Below, one piece after another: positions 1-7,378 of a stretch of DNA of 35,117 nt. Below the pieces are notes generated by a model. The model was not told the origin of the DNA, made no database searches, and was given only the letters and a program-made list of their open reading frames with translations. The stretch is taken from the NCBI GenBank assembly GCA_001897675.1, contig MKUE01000012.1, positions 1,670 to 36,786 on the forward strand. The letters run 5' to 3'. The DNA comes from Thiobacillus sp. 65-1059 (GTDB lineage Bacteria > Pseudomonadota > Gammaproteobacteria > Burkholderiales > Thiobacillaceae). Both the position numbers and the translations under genes were made by a program. Position 1 is the stretch's first letter. Each line of letters opens with the position of its first letter.

Positions 1-2213
1 CGCTCGCCGAGGTCGGGGCCCATTACCGCGTTCTGCGTGCCGAGCAGGTACTTGAGGAAGTACTCGTGCCCCTTGCCCGAGGAGCCCAGCAGGTTGGAGC
101 GCCAGACAAACAAATTGCGCGGGAAGTTCTTCGGGTTGTCCGGATCCTCGCAGGCGAACTTGAGCGCGCCGCTCCTGATCTGCTCGACCGCGTACTTGAC
201 CGGATCGATGCCGGCGGCGTCGGCGGCGCGGGTGACTTCGAGCGGGTTGGTTTCCAGCTGCGGTGCGGACGGCAGCCAGCCCATGCGCTCGGCGCGCACG
301 TTGAAATCGATCAGCCGGTAGTCGCCGTTCTTCCTGTCGGCGGTGGGCGAGAGGATTTCCGACGCCGCCAGCTTCTCGTGGCGCCACTGGCTGGTGTGCG
401 CGTAGAAGAAGGAGGTGGAGTTCATCTGCCGCGACGGGCGGTGCCAGTCGAGGCCGAAGGCCAGCGGCGCCCAGCCGGTCTGCGGACGCAGCTTTTCCTG
501 GCCGACGTAGTGCGCCCAGCCGCCGCCCGACTGGCCGATGCAGCCGCACATCATGAGCAGGTTCATGATGCCGCGGTAGATCATGTCGTTGTGGTACCAG
601 TGATTGAGCGCCGCGCCGAGGATGACCATGGACTTGCCGCGGGTCTTGTCGGCGTTGTCGGCGAACTCGCGCGCCACCGTGATGATGTCGGCACGCGGCA
701 CGCCGCAATGCTTCTCCGCCCAGGCCGGGGTGTAGGGCACTTCATCGTTGTAGCTGGTGGGAATGTTCGGCCCGCCCAGCCCGCGGTCGACGCCGTAGTT
801 GGCGAGCGTCAGGTCGTAGACGGTGGCGATGCGCACGTCCTCGCCGCCGACGCTGATCACCTTGACCGGCAGGTTGCGGGCCAGCAATTCGTTGTGGTCG
901 CCGCCGCCGAAGTAGGGCAGCGCCACCTCGACGACTTCGTCGTGGCTGCCGAGCAGGGTGAGTTGCGGCTTCACGTCCTTGTTCGAATAGCCGTCGCGCA
1001 TTTCGAGGTTCCACGCGCCGGACTGCCCCCAGCGGAAACCGATCGAGCCGTTGGGCGCCACCAGGTAGCCGGTGCTCTCGTCGACCACCACCGTCTTCCA
1101 CTCGGGATTGTTGTCCTGGCCGAGGTTGCCGGAAAGGTCGGAGGCGCGCAGGTAGCGGTCGGCGATGAGCCTGCCTTCGTGCGCCTTCAGCATCACCAGC
1201 ATCGGCATGTCGTTGTACTGGCGGCAATACTGGTCGAAGTATTCGCTGCGGTTCCTGACGTGGAATTCGGACAGGATGACGTGGCCCATCGCCAGCGCCA
1301 GCGCGGCGTCGGTACCCTGCCGGGGGGCCAGCCAGATGTCGCCGAACTTGACCATCTCGCCGAAGTCGCTTGAAACCGCCACCGTCTTGGTGCCCTTGTA
1401 GCGCACCTCGGTGTAGAAGTGGGCGTCGGGGGTGCGGGTCTGCGGCACGTTGGAGCCCCACACCATCAGATAGGTCGAGTTGTACCAGTCGGCCGATTCC
1501 GGCACGTCGGTCTGCTCGCCCCACACCTGCGGGGACGACGGCGGCAGGTCGCAGTACCAGTCGTAGAAGGAACCGCAGACGCCGCCGATCAGCGACATGT
1601 AGCGGCTGCCTGCCGCGTAGCTCACCATCGACATGGCGGGGATCGGCGAGAAGCCGTAGATGCGGTCGGGGCCGTAGTCCTTGATGGTGTGGACGTTGGC
1701 GGCGGCGATCATTTCCGTCACCTCGTCCCACTTGGCGCGCACGAAGCCGCCCTGGCCGCGCACCGACTTGTAGCGTTTCGCCTTCTCCGGATCCTCGGTG
1801 ATCGACTTCCACGCCGCCACCGGCTCCATCGTTTTCCGCGCCTCGCGCCACATTTCCATCAGGCGGCCGCGGATCAGCGGGTATTTCACCCGCTGCGCCG
1901 AATACACGTACCAGGAGTAGCTGGCGCCGCGCGGACAGCCGCGCGGCTCGTGGTTGGGCAGGTCGGGACGAGTGCGCGGGTAGTCGGTCTGCTGGATTTC
2001 CCAGGTGATCAGGCCGTTCTTGACGTAGATGCGCCAGCTGCACGAGCCGGTGCAGTTCACCCCATGGGTGGAGCGCACCACCTTGTCCTGCTGCCAGCGG
2101 CTGCGGTAGGCATTTTCCCAGCTGCGGTCTTCGTTGCTGACGACGCCGTGGCCGTTGGAGAATTCGGCGACGGTCTTCTTGAAGAACGTCAGTCGGTCGA
2201 GGAAGTGACTCAT
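1..2213 (-). CDS. narG: Respiratory nitrate reductase alpha subunit NarG (partial, C-terminus beyond left edge)
   Basis: This is the catalytic subunit of membrane-bound nitrate reductase, which reduces nitrate to nitrite on the cytoplasmic face with electrons from the quinol pool via NarI and NarH. Translation starts with MSHFLDRL at the ATG at 2213, behind an AAGGAG ribosome site 7 bases upstream. About 737 N-terminal residues of the roughly 1,250 usual for NarG lie in the window. The N-terminal FS0 iron-sulfur motif is clear (HGVNCTGSC followed by a Cys in EPRGCPRG). So is the Mo-bisMGD region: SADWYNSTY contains the Asp equivalent to the E. coli molybdenum ligand, followed by WGSNVPQTRTPDAHF. 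It follows narK2 on the same strand after 121 bp, so narK1-narK2-narG is probably one unit, with narHJI expected outside. The identification is secure; only the C-terminus is missing. Confidence 0.97.
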   Translation of the reverse strand, partial: MSHFLDRLTFFKKTVAEFSNGHGVVSNEDRSWENAYRSRWQQDKVVRSTHGVNCTGSCSWRIYVKNGLITWEIQQTDYPRTRPDLPNHEPRGCPRGASYSWYVYSAQRVKYPLIRGRLMEMWREARKTMEPVAAWKSITEDPEKAKRYKSVRGQGGFVRAKWDEVTEMIAAANVHTIKDYGPDRIYGFSPIPAMSMVSYAAGSRYMSLIGGVCGSFYDWYCDLPPSSPQVWGEQTDVPESADWYNSTYLMVWGSNVPQTRTPDAHFYTEVRYKGTKTVAVSSDFGEMVKFGDIWLAPRQGTDAALALAMGHVILSEFHVRNRSEYFDQYCRQYNDMPMLVMLKAHEGRLIADRYLRASDLSGNLGQDNNPEWKTVVVDESTGYLVAPNGSIGFRWGQSGAWNLEMRDGYSNKDVKPQLTLLGSHDEVVEVALPYFGGGDHNELLARNLPVKVISVGGEDVRIATVYDLTLANYGVDRGLGGPNIPTSYNDEVPYTPAWAEKHCGVPRADIITVAREFADNADKTRGKSMVILGAALNHWYHNDMIYRGIMNLLMMCGCIGQSGGGWAHYVGQEKLRPQTGWAPLAFGLDWHRPSRQMNSTSFFYAHTSQWRHEKLAASEILSPTADRKNGDYRLIDFNVRAERMGWLPSAPQLETNPLEVTRAADAAGIDPVKYAVEQIRSGALKFACEDPDNPKNFPRNLFVWRSNLLGSSGKGHEYFLKYLLGTQNAVMGPDLGE

Positions 2214-2235
2214 TGCATTGCTCCTTACAGTCGCG

Positions 2236-2338
2236 GTGAGGCGGTTAGTGCGTGAGGCGTGGGCGACGAGGTGTGCGGAAGCCGGTTTGCTTTTTCGCCT
2301 TACGCCTCCCGCCTCACGCTTTATCCAGTACGCCTCAC
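2236..2338. repeat. Cluster of direct and inverted GTGAGGCG-type short repeats between narK2 and narG
   Basis: The core GTGAGGCG occurs at 2236-2243 and 2252-2259, and its complement CGCCTCAC at 2310-2317 and 2331-2338. The arms GCGTGAGGCG (2250-2259) and CGCCTCACGC (2310-2319) form a perfect 10-bp inverted repeat around 50 bases. The last copy overlaps the narK2 stop codon. It lies in the transcribed spacer upstream of narG, so it could form an mRNA hairpin. No T-tract is present, so it is not a classical terminator. Confidence 0.6.
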
Positions 2339-3945
2339 GGATTCTTGATATACGCGTTCTTGCGCAGGTAGAACCACCAGTTCAGCACCAGGCACACGGC
2401 GTAGAAGAGCGCGAAGCCGTACATCGCAATCTCCGGGGTGCCGGCCTTGATCTGGTTCTTGATCACCTCGGGGGCGATGAAGGAGCCGTAGGCGGCGACG
2501 GCCGAGGTCCAGCCCAGCACCGGGCCGGCCTGCACCCGGTCGAAGATCACGCCGACGGTACGGAAGGTGGAGCCGTTACCGATGCCGGTGGCGGCGAACA
2601 GCACCACGAACACCGCCAGGAACTGGGTGAAATGGATTTCCGGGGTGGCCGACTGGTAGGCCTGCATCAGGATCCAGCCGGCATAGACCGAGGCGGCGAC
2701 CATCACCGCTGAGATGGCCTGGGTGACGATGGAGCCGCCGACCTTGTCGGAAATCCAGCCGCCCACCGGGCGGATCAGCGCGCCGACGAAGGGGCCGATC
2801 CAGGCGTATTGCAGCGCGGATGGCGCGTTCGGGTTCTTGGCGTGCACCCAGGTGCCGGTCGCCGCGTCGAGCACGTGGGTGTCGCCGAAGATGACCGTGA
2901 TCGACAGCGGCAGCGCCATCGAGAAGCCGATGAAGGAGCCGAAGGTGACCAGGTAGAGCGCCGTCATCGACCAGGTGTGGCGGTTCCTGAAGATGGCGAA
3001 CTGCTTGCCGATGTTCTCCTTCATCGGACCGAAGGCGGCGAGCTTCAGGATCAGCAGCGTCGCGACGATGATGAGCGGCATCGCCACCCACATGTTGAGC
3101 AGGCCGAGTCCGGTGGGGGCGGGCAGGTAGAGGTAGAGGCCGCCGATCGCGGGAATGAAGGCGAGGGTGTAGAGCCAGGTGACCTTGATGAAGGCGGCAA
3201 TGGGATGGCCGGCGTCCGGCGAGACCGACAGCAGGTTGTTCATGCCGAACCAGGCGATGACGCCGAGCGGGACCAGCGAGAGCACCCACGCGAAGCCTGC
3301 GTTCTGGACGAAGGTCGCGGTGCCGGCGGCGATCTTGCCGAAGATCCAGCCGCTGTCCTTCACCAGCGTCATCGGCTCGCCGCCGAGCGCGCCGAACACG
3401 CCCACCGTCATCACCAGCGGAATGAGGATCTGCATGGTGGTGACGCCGAAGTTGCCGAGGCCGGCGTTGATGCCGAGCGCGGTGCCCTGCAGCCGCTTGG
3501 GAAAGAAGGTGCTGATATTGGACATCGAGCTGGCGAAGTTGCCGCCGCCGACGCCCGACCACAGCGCCATCAGCTGGAAGATCCACAGCGGCCACTCCGG
3601 ATGCTGCAGCACGATGCCGGTGCCGATGGCGGGCGCCAGCAGCATCGAGGTGGTGAGGAAGATGACGTTGCGGCCGCCGGCCAGCCGGATGAAGAAGGAC
3701 GACGGGATGCGCATGGTCGCGCCGGCGAGGCCCGAGATCGCGGTCAGCGTGAACAGCTCGTCCTTGCTGAAGGGGAAGCCCAGGTTGGACATCTGCACCG
3801 TAATGATGCCCCACATCAGCCACACGGCGAAGCCGCACAGCAGGGCCGGCACCGAGATCAACAAATTGCGGTAGGCGATGCGCTTGCCGGTCGTCTCCCA
3901 GAAGCTCGGGTCTTCCGGGTTCCATTCCTTGATGTTGGCGGGCAT
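2335..3945 (-). CDS. narK2: NarK2-type nitrate/nitrite transporter (MFS, NNP family)
   Basis: This is a major facilitator protein of the nitrate/nitrite porter family, probably exchanging external nitrate for internal nitrite. It has 536 residues starting MPANIKEWNPED at the ATG at 3945, with AGGAG 6 bases upstream; an in-frame upstream extension is open but carries no transporter sequence. Twelve or more hydrophobic segments are visible. The family motifs seen are MRIPSSFF with the conserved substrate-site Arg, the Gly-rich signature GINAGLGNFG, and a later Gly/Asn-rich ATGIGNGSTFRTVG. It is longer than narK1 because of extended loops around residues 260-330 and 350-400. Its start is 29 bp past the narK1 stop. 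The subtype name follows the usual pairing in which one NarK is more proton-symporter-like and the other more antiporter-like. Which role this one has cannot be told from sequence alone. Confidence 0.9.
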   Translation of the reverse strand: MPANIKEWNPEDPSFWETTGKRIAYRNLLISVPALLCGFAVWLMWGIITVQMSNLGFPFSKDELFTLTAISGLAGATMRIPSSFFIRLAGGRNVIFLTTSMLLAPAIGTGIVLQHPEWPLWIFQLMALWSGVGGGNFASSMSNISTFFPKRLQGTALGINAGLGNFGVTTMQILIPLVMTVGVFGALGGEPMTLVKDSGWIFGKIAAGTATFVQNAGFAWVLSLVPLGVIAWFGMNNLLSVSPDAGHPIAAFIKVTWLYTLAFIPAIGGLYLYLPAPTGLGLLNMWVAMPLIIVATLLILKLAAFGPMKENIGKQFAIFRNRHTWSMTALYLVTFGSFIGFSMALPLSITVIFGDTHVLDAATGTWVHAKNPNAPSALQYAWIGPFVGALIRPVGGWISDKVGGSIVTQAISAVMVAASVYAGWILMQAYQSATPEIHFTQFLAVFVVLFAATGIGNGSTFRTVGVIFDRVQAGPVLGWTSAVAAYGSFIAPEVIKNQIKAGTPEIAMYGFALFYAVCLVLNWWFYLRKNAYIKNP

Positions 3946-3974
3946 TGAACGCTCCTGGTTGGAAAGGCAGGGAT

Positions 3975-5231
3975 TTATTCGCGGGTGTCGGTTGCGGCCG
4001 TCTTCCTGATCATCGGCACCTTGCGCACTTCGGTCAGATACATCCAGATCAGCGACACCCAGGTGATGCCGTACATCAGCATGAAGATGCCGCTGTTGAC
4101 GCCGGTGAGATCGACGATGGCGCCGAACAGGATGGGCAGCAGAAAACCGCCGAGGCCGCCGATCAGGCCGACGATGCCGGAGATGACGCCGATGTTGTGC
4201 GGGTATTCGTCGGAGATGTACTTGAATACCGAGGCCTTGCCGAAACCCCAGGCGATCCCGAGGATGAACAGCAGGGCGGTGAATACCCAGACGTTGAGGC
4301 CGAGGTGCAGCGACATCTCGCCCTTGGTGGTCTGCACGACCATCTCGGTCTGCGGATACGAAAGCAGGAACAGGCAGATCCACGACACCCACATCACCCA
4401 CCAGGTCATCCTGTGCGCGCCGAACCTGTCGGACAGCCAGCCGCCCATCGCGCGGATGACGCCGGACGGCAGCACGAAGACGGCGGCCAGCAGCGCGGCG
4501 GTCTGCATCCCGAAGCCGTATTCGGTGATGTAGTACTTGGTCATCCACAGGCTCAGCGCGACGTAGCCGCCGAACACGATCGAGTAGTACTGGCACAGCT
4601 TCCAGACGTTGCGGTCCTTGAGTACGGCGAGCTGATCCCTGACGGTGACGTGGCCCGGCACATGGTGGGTGGTGTCGGTATAGGTGAAGATCCAGAACAG
4701 GATGGCCATCGCCAGCATGGCGACGGCGTAGACCTGCGGCACCGCCTGCCAGCCGTAGGCCACCACCAGCGACGGGGCGACGAACTTGGTCACCGCGGCG
4801 CCCGCATTGCCGGCGCCGAAGATGCCCATCGCCAAGCCCTGGCGCTGTCTGGGAAACCAGCGCGCGACGTAGGAAATGCCGACCGAGAAGGCGCCGCCGG
4901 CCACGCCGACGAACAGCCCAAGCAGCAGGAAATGCCAGTATTCGGTGGCCAGGCTGATGAGATAGATCGGCAGGACGGTGCTGACCATCAGCACGAAGAG
5001 CACGATGCGGCCGCCGATCTTGTCGGTGAGCATGCCGAGCGGCAGGCGGATCAGCGAACCGGTGAGAATGGGGGTGGCGGCCAGCAGGCCGAACTGGGTT
5101 TCATTGAGGCCGAGGCTGGCCTTGATCGGAATGCCGATGATGGAGAACATCACCCACACCGCAAAGCACACGGTGAACGCCAGCGTGCTCAGGGTGAGCA
5201 CCGAAACCTGCTTGTGCGACTGGGTAGACAT
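3975..5231 (-). CDS. narK1: NarK1-type nitrate/nitrite transporter (MFS, NNP family)
   Basis: This is the second NNP-family transporter, with 418 residues and about twelve membrane helices, starting MSTQSHKQ at the ATG at 5231 with an AAGGA ribosome site. Diagnostic features are SLIRLPLGMLTDKIGG (substrate-site Arg plus the MFS loop 2-3 motif) and GIFGAGNAGAAV, the Gly/Asn nitrate signature. Its compact size resembles the NarK1 class, often considered a nitrate/proton symporter; NarK2 follows in tandem. In some denitrifiers the two are fused in one polypeptide, whereas here they are separate genes. It is the first gene of the minus-strand nar unit. A NarL-type palindrome lies 112-127 bp upstream of its start, suggesting nitrate-responsive control. 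Confidence 0.92.
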   Translation of the reverse strand: MSTQSHKQVSVLTLSTLAFTVCFAVWVMFSIIGIPIKASLGLNETQFGLLAATPILTGSLIRLPLGMLTDKIGGRIVLFVLMVSTVLPIYLISLATEYWHFLLLGLFVGVAGGAFSVGISYVARWFPRQRQGLAMGIFGAGNAGAAVTKFVAPSLVVAYGWQAVPQVYAVAMLAMAILFWIFTYTDTTHHVPGHVTVRDQLAVLKDRNVWKLCQYYSIVFGGYVALSLWMTKYYITEYGFGMQTAALLAAVFVLPSGVIRAMGGWLSDRFGAHRMTWWVMWVSWICLFLLSYPQTEMVVQTTKGEMSLHLGLNVWVFTALLFILGIAWGFGKASVFKYISDEYPHNIGVISGIVGLIGGLGGFLLPILFGAIVDLTGVNSGIFMLMYGITWVSLIWMYLTEVRKVPMIRKTAATDTRE

Positions 5232-5617
5232 GATGGCGTCCTTTCCGGGTATTCTGGACTGATTTATCCTAAATACTGAACCGAGTATATGCGCCTTAAA
5301 GCAGATGAAAAGATGTTGTATTCTCCTTATCAGGCCCGGGATTACCCCTAAATAGGTATAGGTGCATTCGCGTAAACCAATGTTATTTAAGGGATTGTTT
5401 GGTTCCTTTGTGGTGCGTGGGGGTGTGCTTGATGTAATGTGGGTAATCCTTCAGCCCCCGGATAAGCCGGAAAGGGGTGTGTTATATTTTGGCCGTGTCG
5501 ATGCTGCCGCACCCAATCAAACCCGGGGCTGCCCGTCATTGCATGGCGCCAGCCCGTTGCATCGGCCCTACCCATTCCGGGCTTTCAAACGGGCCCCACT
5601 CAACAGGAGATATATAA
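5232..5617. promoter_or_regulatory. Divergent control region between narK1 and the cytochrome c gene
   Basis: This 386-bp stretch has no credible gene. It is more AT-rich than its flanks and separates two divergent units. It holds the NarL-type palindrome annotated separately. TATATT at 5483-5488 could serve as a -10 for the plus-strand cytochrome gene, but the hexamer 17 bp upstream (GGATAA) is poor, so an activator would be needed. TTGAT half-sites (for example 5429-5433) are present, but I found no complete FNR-type inverted repeat. Confidence 0.6.
5343..5358. promoter_or_regulatory. NarL/NarP-type 7-2-7 binding site
   Basis: TACCCCT AA ATAGGTA matches the NarL/NarP arrangement of two facing heptamers, TACYYMT-N2-AKRRGTA, at every constrained position on both strands. 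It is 112-127 bp upstream of narK1 and about 260 bp upstream of the cytochrome c start. NarX and NarL are encoded 11 kb away in the same window, so a cognate regulator is at hand. That the site is used, and which gene it controls, are inference. Confidence 0.7.
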
Positions 5618-6040
5618 ATGAAGATGACATCACTCGTACTGGCCGTTTCACTGGCGGCTTTGTTGAGTGCTTGCGGGAAGCAGGAGAGCGCCGCGCCGGA
5701 AGCCCCGGCGCCGGCCCCCGCAGCACCGGAGGCGGCTGCGCCCGCTCCGGCAGCGGAGGCGGAGGAGACGCATGTGGCTGAAGGCAACGACCTGGGCAAG
5801 AAGGTTTACGGCAACGTCTGCGCGATGTGCCACGCGGCAGGGGTTGCCGGTGCGCCGAAGCCCGGCGACAAAGCCGACTGGGGGCCGCGCATCGCGCAGG
5901 GCATGGACACCCTCCACAAGCATGCGCTTGAAGGGTTCACGGGTGCGAAAGGCATGATGCCCGCGCGCGGCGGCTCCACCACCCTGTCGGACGACGATGT
6001 CAAGGCGGCGGTGGACTTCATGGTCGCCCAGTCGAAGTAA
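5618..6040 (+). CDS. Class I c-type cytochrome, predicted lipoprotein
   Basis: A small periplasmic electron carrier of 140 residues. A signal peptide ends in the lipobox LSAC (Cys19), so the protein should be lipid-anchored. Residues 24-50 form an Ala/Pro/Glu-rich flexible tether. One haem site, CAMCH, lies at residues 68-72, with an axial Met candidate in GMMPARGG (Met113 or Met114). The CH..AGVAGAPKPGD pattern resembles the cytochrome c5 group. An AGGAG ribosome site lies 8 bases before the ATG, and a strong terminator follows 36 bp after the stop, so it is probably monocistronic. Its place between nar and nos genes suggests donation of electrons to a denitrification enzyme such as NosZ. 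The partner is inferred only from location. Confidence 0.9.
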   Translation: MKMTSLVLAVSLAALLSACGKQESAAPEAPAPAPAAPEAAAPAPAAEAEETHVAEGNDLGKKVYGNVCAMCHAAGVAGAPKPGDKADWGPRIAQGMDTLHKHALEGFTGAKGMMPARGGSTTLSDDDVKAAVDFMVAQSK

Positions 6041-6076
6041 GCGCCGGATACGGAACGATCCCGGTTCCGAAAACGC

Positions 6077-6111
6077 AAAGCGGGGGAGATGCAGATCTCC
6101 CCCGCTTTTTT
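6077..6111 (+). terminator. Strong rho-independent terminator
   Basis: A perfect 14-bp stem (6077-6090 with 6095-6108, core GCGGGGGAGAT) closes on the tetraloop GCAG and runs into TTTTTT. It ends the cytochrome c transcript. Its A-rich left arm might also allow weak termination of the opposing nos transcript, whose last stop codon is at 6137. Confidence 0.9.
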
Positions 6112-6136
6112 CATGCCCGCATCCGGCAGCCTAGCC

Positions 6137-6739
6137 TCAGTGGCGATGGGGCGCGTTACCTCCCAGGGAACGGATCAGCTCGGGCGTGACTTGCGTGAAT
6201 GTCAGCACCTGGCCGCCGCGGCGGCGGATAAAGCCGTCTGCCGCGGCGCGGCTGGCAAAGGCCGGCAGGTCGGCGCCGCGCATCGGGCCCGGGACGGCGG
6301 AACCGCGGACGAAGAAGGCATTCTGGAGTTCGATCCATTGTCCGCTTTCGAAGTCGGTCACGAAGCTGGCGGCGACGTCGTTCAGGGTGTAGCTGCGGTT
6401 GTAGCGCTCGACCCTCTGCAGGAAGACGAACAGGTTGACCGGCGAATCGAAATACTGGGCGGCGCCGTCCCTGAACAGGGTTTGCGCAGCCCAGCGCGGG
6501 AAGCGGGCGGGATACATGCCGCATACCGGGCAGCGCGCCTCGGCCGGGATCGGCCTCGGCGCGTACATCGCCAGGCCGGAAGCGGGATCGTAGGGCGTTG
6601 CCGGAGCCACGACGCAAAAATCGTTCGTGGGCGGCTCGGGCTTGCGGATCGTCCGGCTGCCGGGGGGCAGCAGTGCGATCGTGGCTGCAATGGCGAGCGC
6701 CGCCGCCCCCAGGGACAGCAGCCGCGCCGGCGGACGCAT
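6137..6739 (-). CDS. NosL-family copper-binding protein, second copy, membrane-anchored
   Basis: A 200-residue protein starting MRPPARLLSLG with a single N-terminal hydrophobic helix (about residues 7-25) and no lipobox. It is probably tethered to the inner membrane with its body in the periplasm. The NosL motif is CPVCGMYPARFPRWAAQTLF at about residues 69-88, in which Cys and Met residues would bind Cu(I). It is followed by the typical FDSPVNLFVFLQ segment. It differs from the upstream lipoprotein NosL, which carries CALDGM. It is the last gene of the nos unit and overlaps the preceding gene by one base (TGATG). A role in copper supply or redox poise for NosZ is likely from family and context. 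A role for another copper enzyme is possible. Confidence 0.82.
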   Translation of the reverse strand: MRPPARLLSLGAAALAIAATIALLPPGSRTIRKPEPPTNDFCVVAPATPYDPASGLAMYAPRPIPAEARCPVCGMYPARFPRWAAQTLFRDGAAQYFDSPVNLFVFLQRVERYNRSYTLNDVAASFVTDFESGQWIELQNAFFVRGSAVPGPMRGADLPAFASRAAADGFIRRRGGQVLTFTQVTPELIRSLGGNAPHRH

Positions 6740-7104
6740 CAGGCGATGTCCCTGGCGCCGAGCATCGGGTCGCCGATCAGGGCATGGATCAGTCTGTGCA
6801 GATTGTCTTCCGGGGAGGCGTCGGGGCGCGTAATCGGGTCCGCAACGATGCGGCCGCCCGCATCGTGAAAGTGATGGGGGAAGGTCGCAAGCCCATGGTG
6901 CAGGGGCGCGGTGTCGATGCCGGACTCGGCGTCGCCATAGACCCAGCGCAGCGAATAGGCATCGGCGGCGGCGTAGCGCACCTCCAGCGTCACGCCATTC
7001 TTCAGGCGGACGATCATTGCGTCCTGCTTCTGTTCGACCGGCGAATCGAGGTCGTCTCCGAAGGCCGTCTCGATCGCCGAGCCGAGTTCAAGGTGCAGGC
7101 TCAT
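6739..7104 (-). CDS. Small His-rich protein resembling the DUF6516/TumE-like fold family
   Basis: A predicted cytoplasmic protein of 121 residues with no signal peptide or membrane helix. The segment LHHGLATFPHHFHDAGG (residues 68-84) resembles the PHHP-x-x-x-TFPHHKH pattern I recall from DUF6516/TumE-like proteins, some of which are toxin components of toxin-antitoxin pairs. Five His residues (69, 70, 77, 78, 80) cluster there, so metal binding is an alternative. The start codon overlaps the previous stop (ATGA) and its own stop overlaps the following NosL-like start, so it is firmly embedded in the nos transcript. I do not know its function. Family assignment is by motif memory and needs a profile search. 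Confidence 0.6.
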   Translation of the reverse strand: MSLHLELGSAIETAFGDDLDSPVEQKQDAMIVRLKNGVTLEVRYAAADAYSLRWVYGDAESGIDTAPLHHGLATFPHHFHDAGGRIVADPITRPDASPEDNLHRLIHALIGDPMLGARDIA

Positions 7105-7373
7105 TTCTGGCGGGCCTCCTTCAGGCGTTCGCCGACTATTGCGCGGGCCATGTCGCGGGTGTCGTCGAGAATCCGCGCGGCCAGGTAGTGTTCGTAGGCG
7201 GGATGCTCGGCCACTGCGCCGTCCTGGATTTGCTGCAGCAGTGCCGCCGCGTCCGCTGCGTCATAGGTCTGAAGAATGGCATTGTGGTTCTGGCGCAGTT
7301 CATAGATCAATTGCGACAGCTGTTCGAGTTCCGTCGCCGTGTCGTAATCAAGGTTTTCAAAGAAGCTTGCCAT
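7101..7373 (-). CDS. Conserved-looking 90-aa hypothetical protein, partner of the DUF6516-like gene
   Basis: A mostly helical acidic protein of 90 residues (MASFFENLDYDTATELEQL at the start) with no signal peptide, Cys residues or DNA-binding helix-turn-helix that I can see. The middle holds an EHPAYEHYLAARIL segment. It begins 5 bp after the nosL stop without a clear ribosome site, and its stop overlaps the next start by ATGA, which suggests translational coupling and possibly equimolar production with the DUF6516-like protein. The pairing looks like a two-gene module. Antitoxin, assembly partner and unrelated roles are all open. It is a real gene judging by the tight spacing and the unbroken overlap chain. 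Confidence 0.65.
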   Translation of the reverse strand: MASFFENLDYDTATELEQLSQLIYELRQNHNAILQTYDAADAAALLQQIQDGAVAEHPAYEHYLAARILDDTRDMARAIVGERLKEARQK

Positions 7374-7378
7374 GATGT

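Noticed and set aside
66-1373. Open frame of 435 codons on the plus strand opposite narG
   Set aside because: Val/Ala/Gly/Asp-rich low-information translation opposite a clear NarG. No ribosome site or domain.
3945-5279. Plus-strand frame of 444 codons opposite narK1
   Set aside because: Asp/Gly/His-rich translation typical of the reverse of a membrane-protein gene.
5429-5520. TTGAT and ATCAA half-sites upstream of the cytochrome c gene as an FNR box
   Set aside because: The halves are not paired at the 4-bp spacing required; each stands alone.
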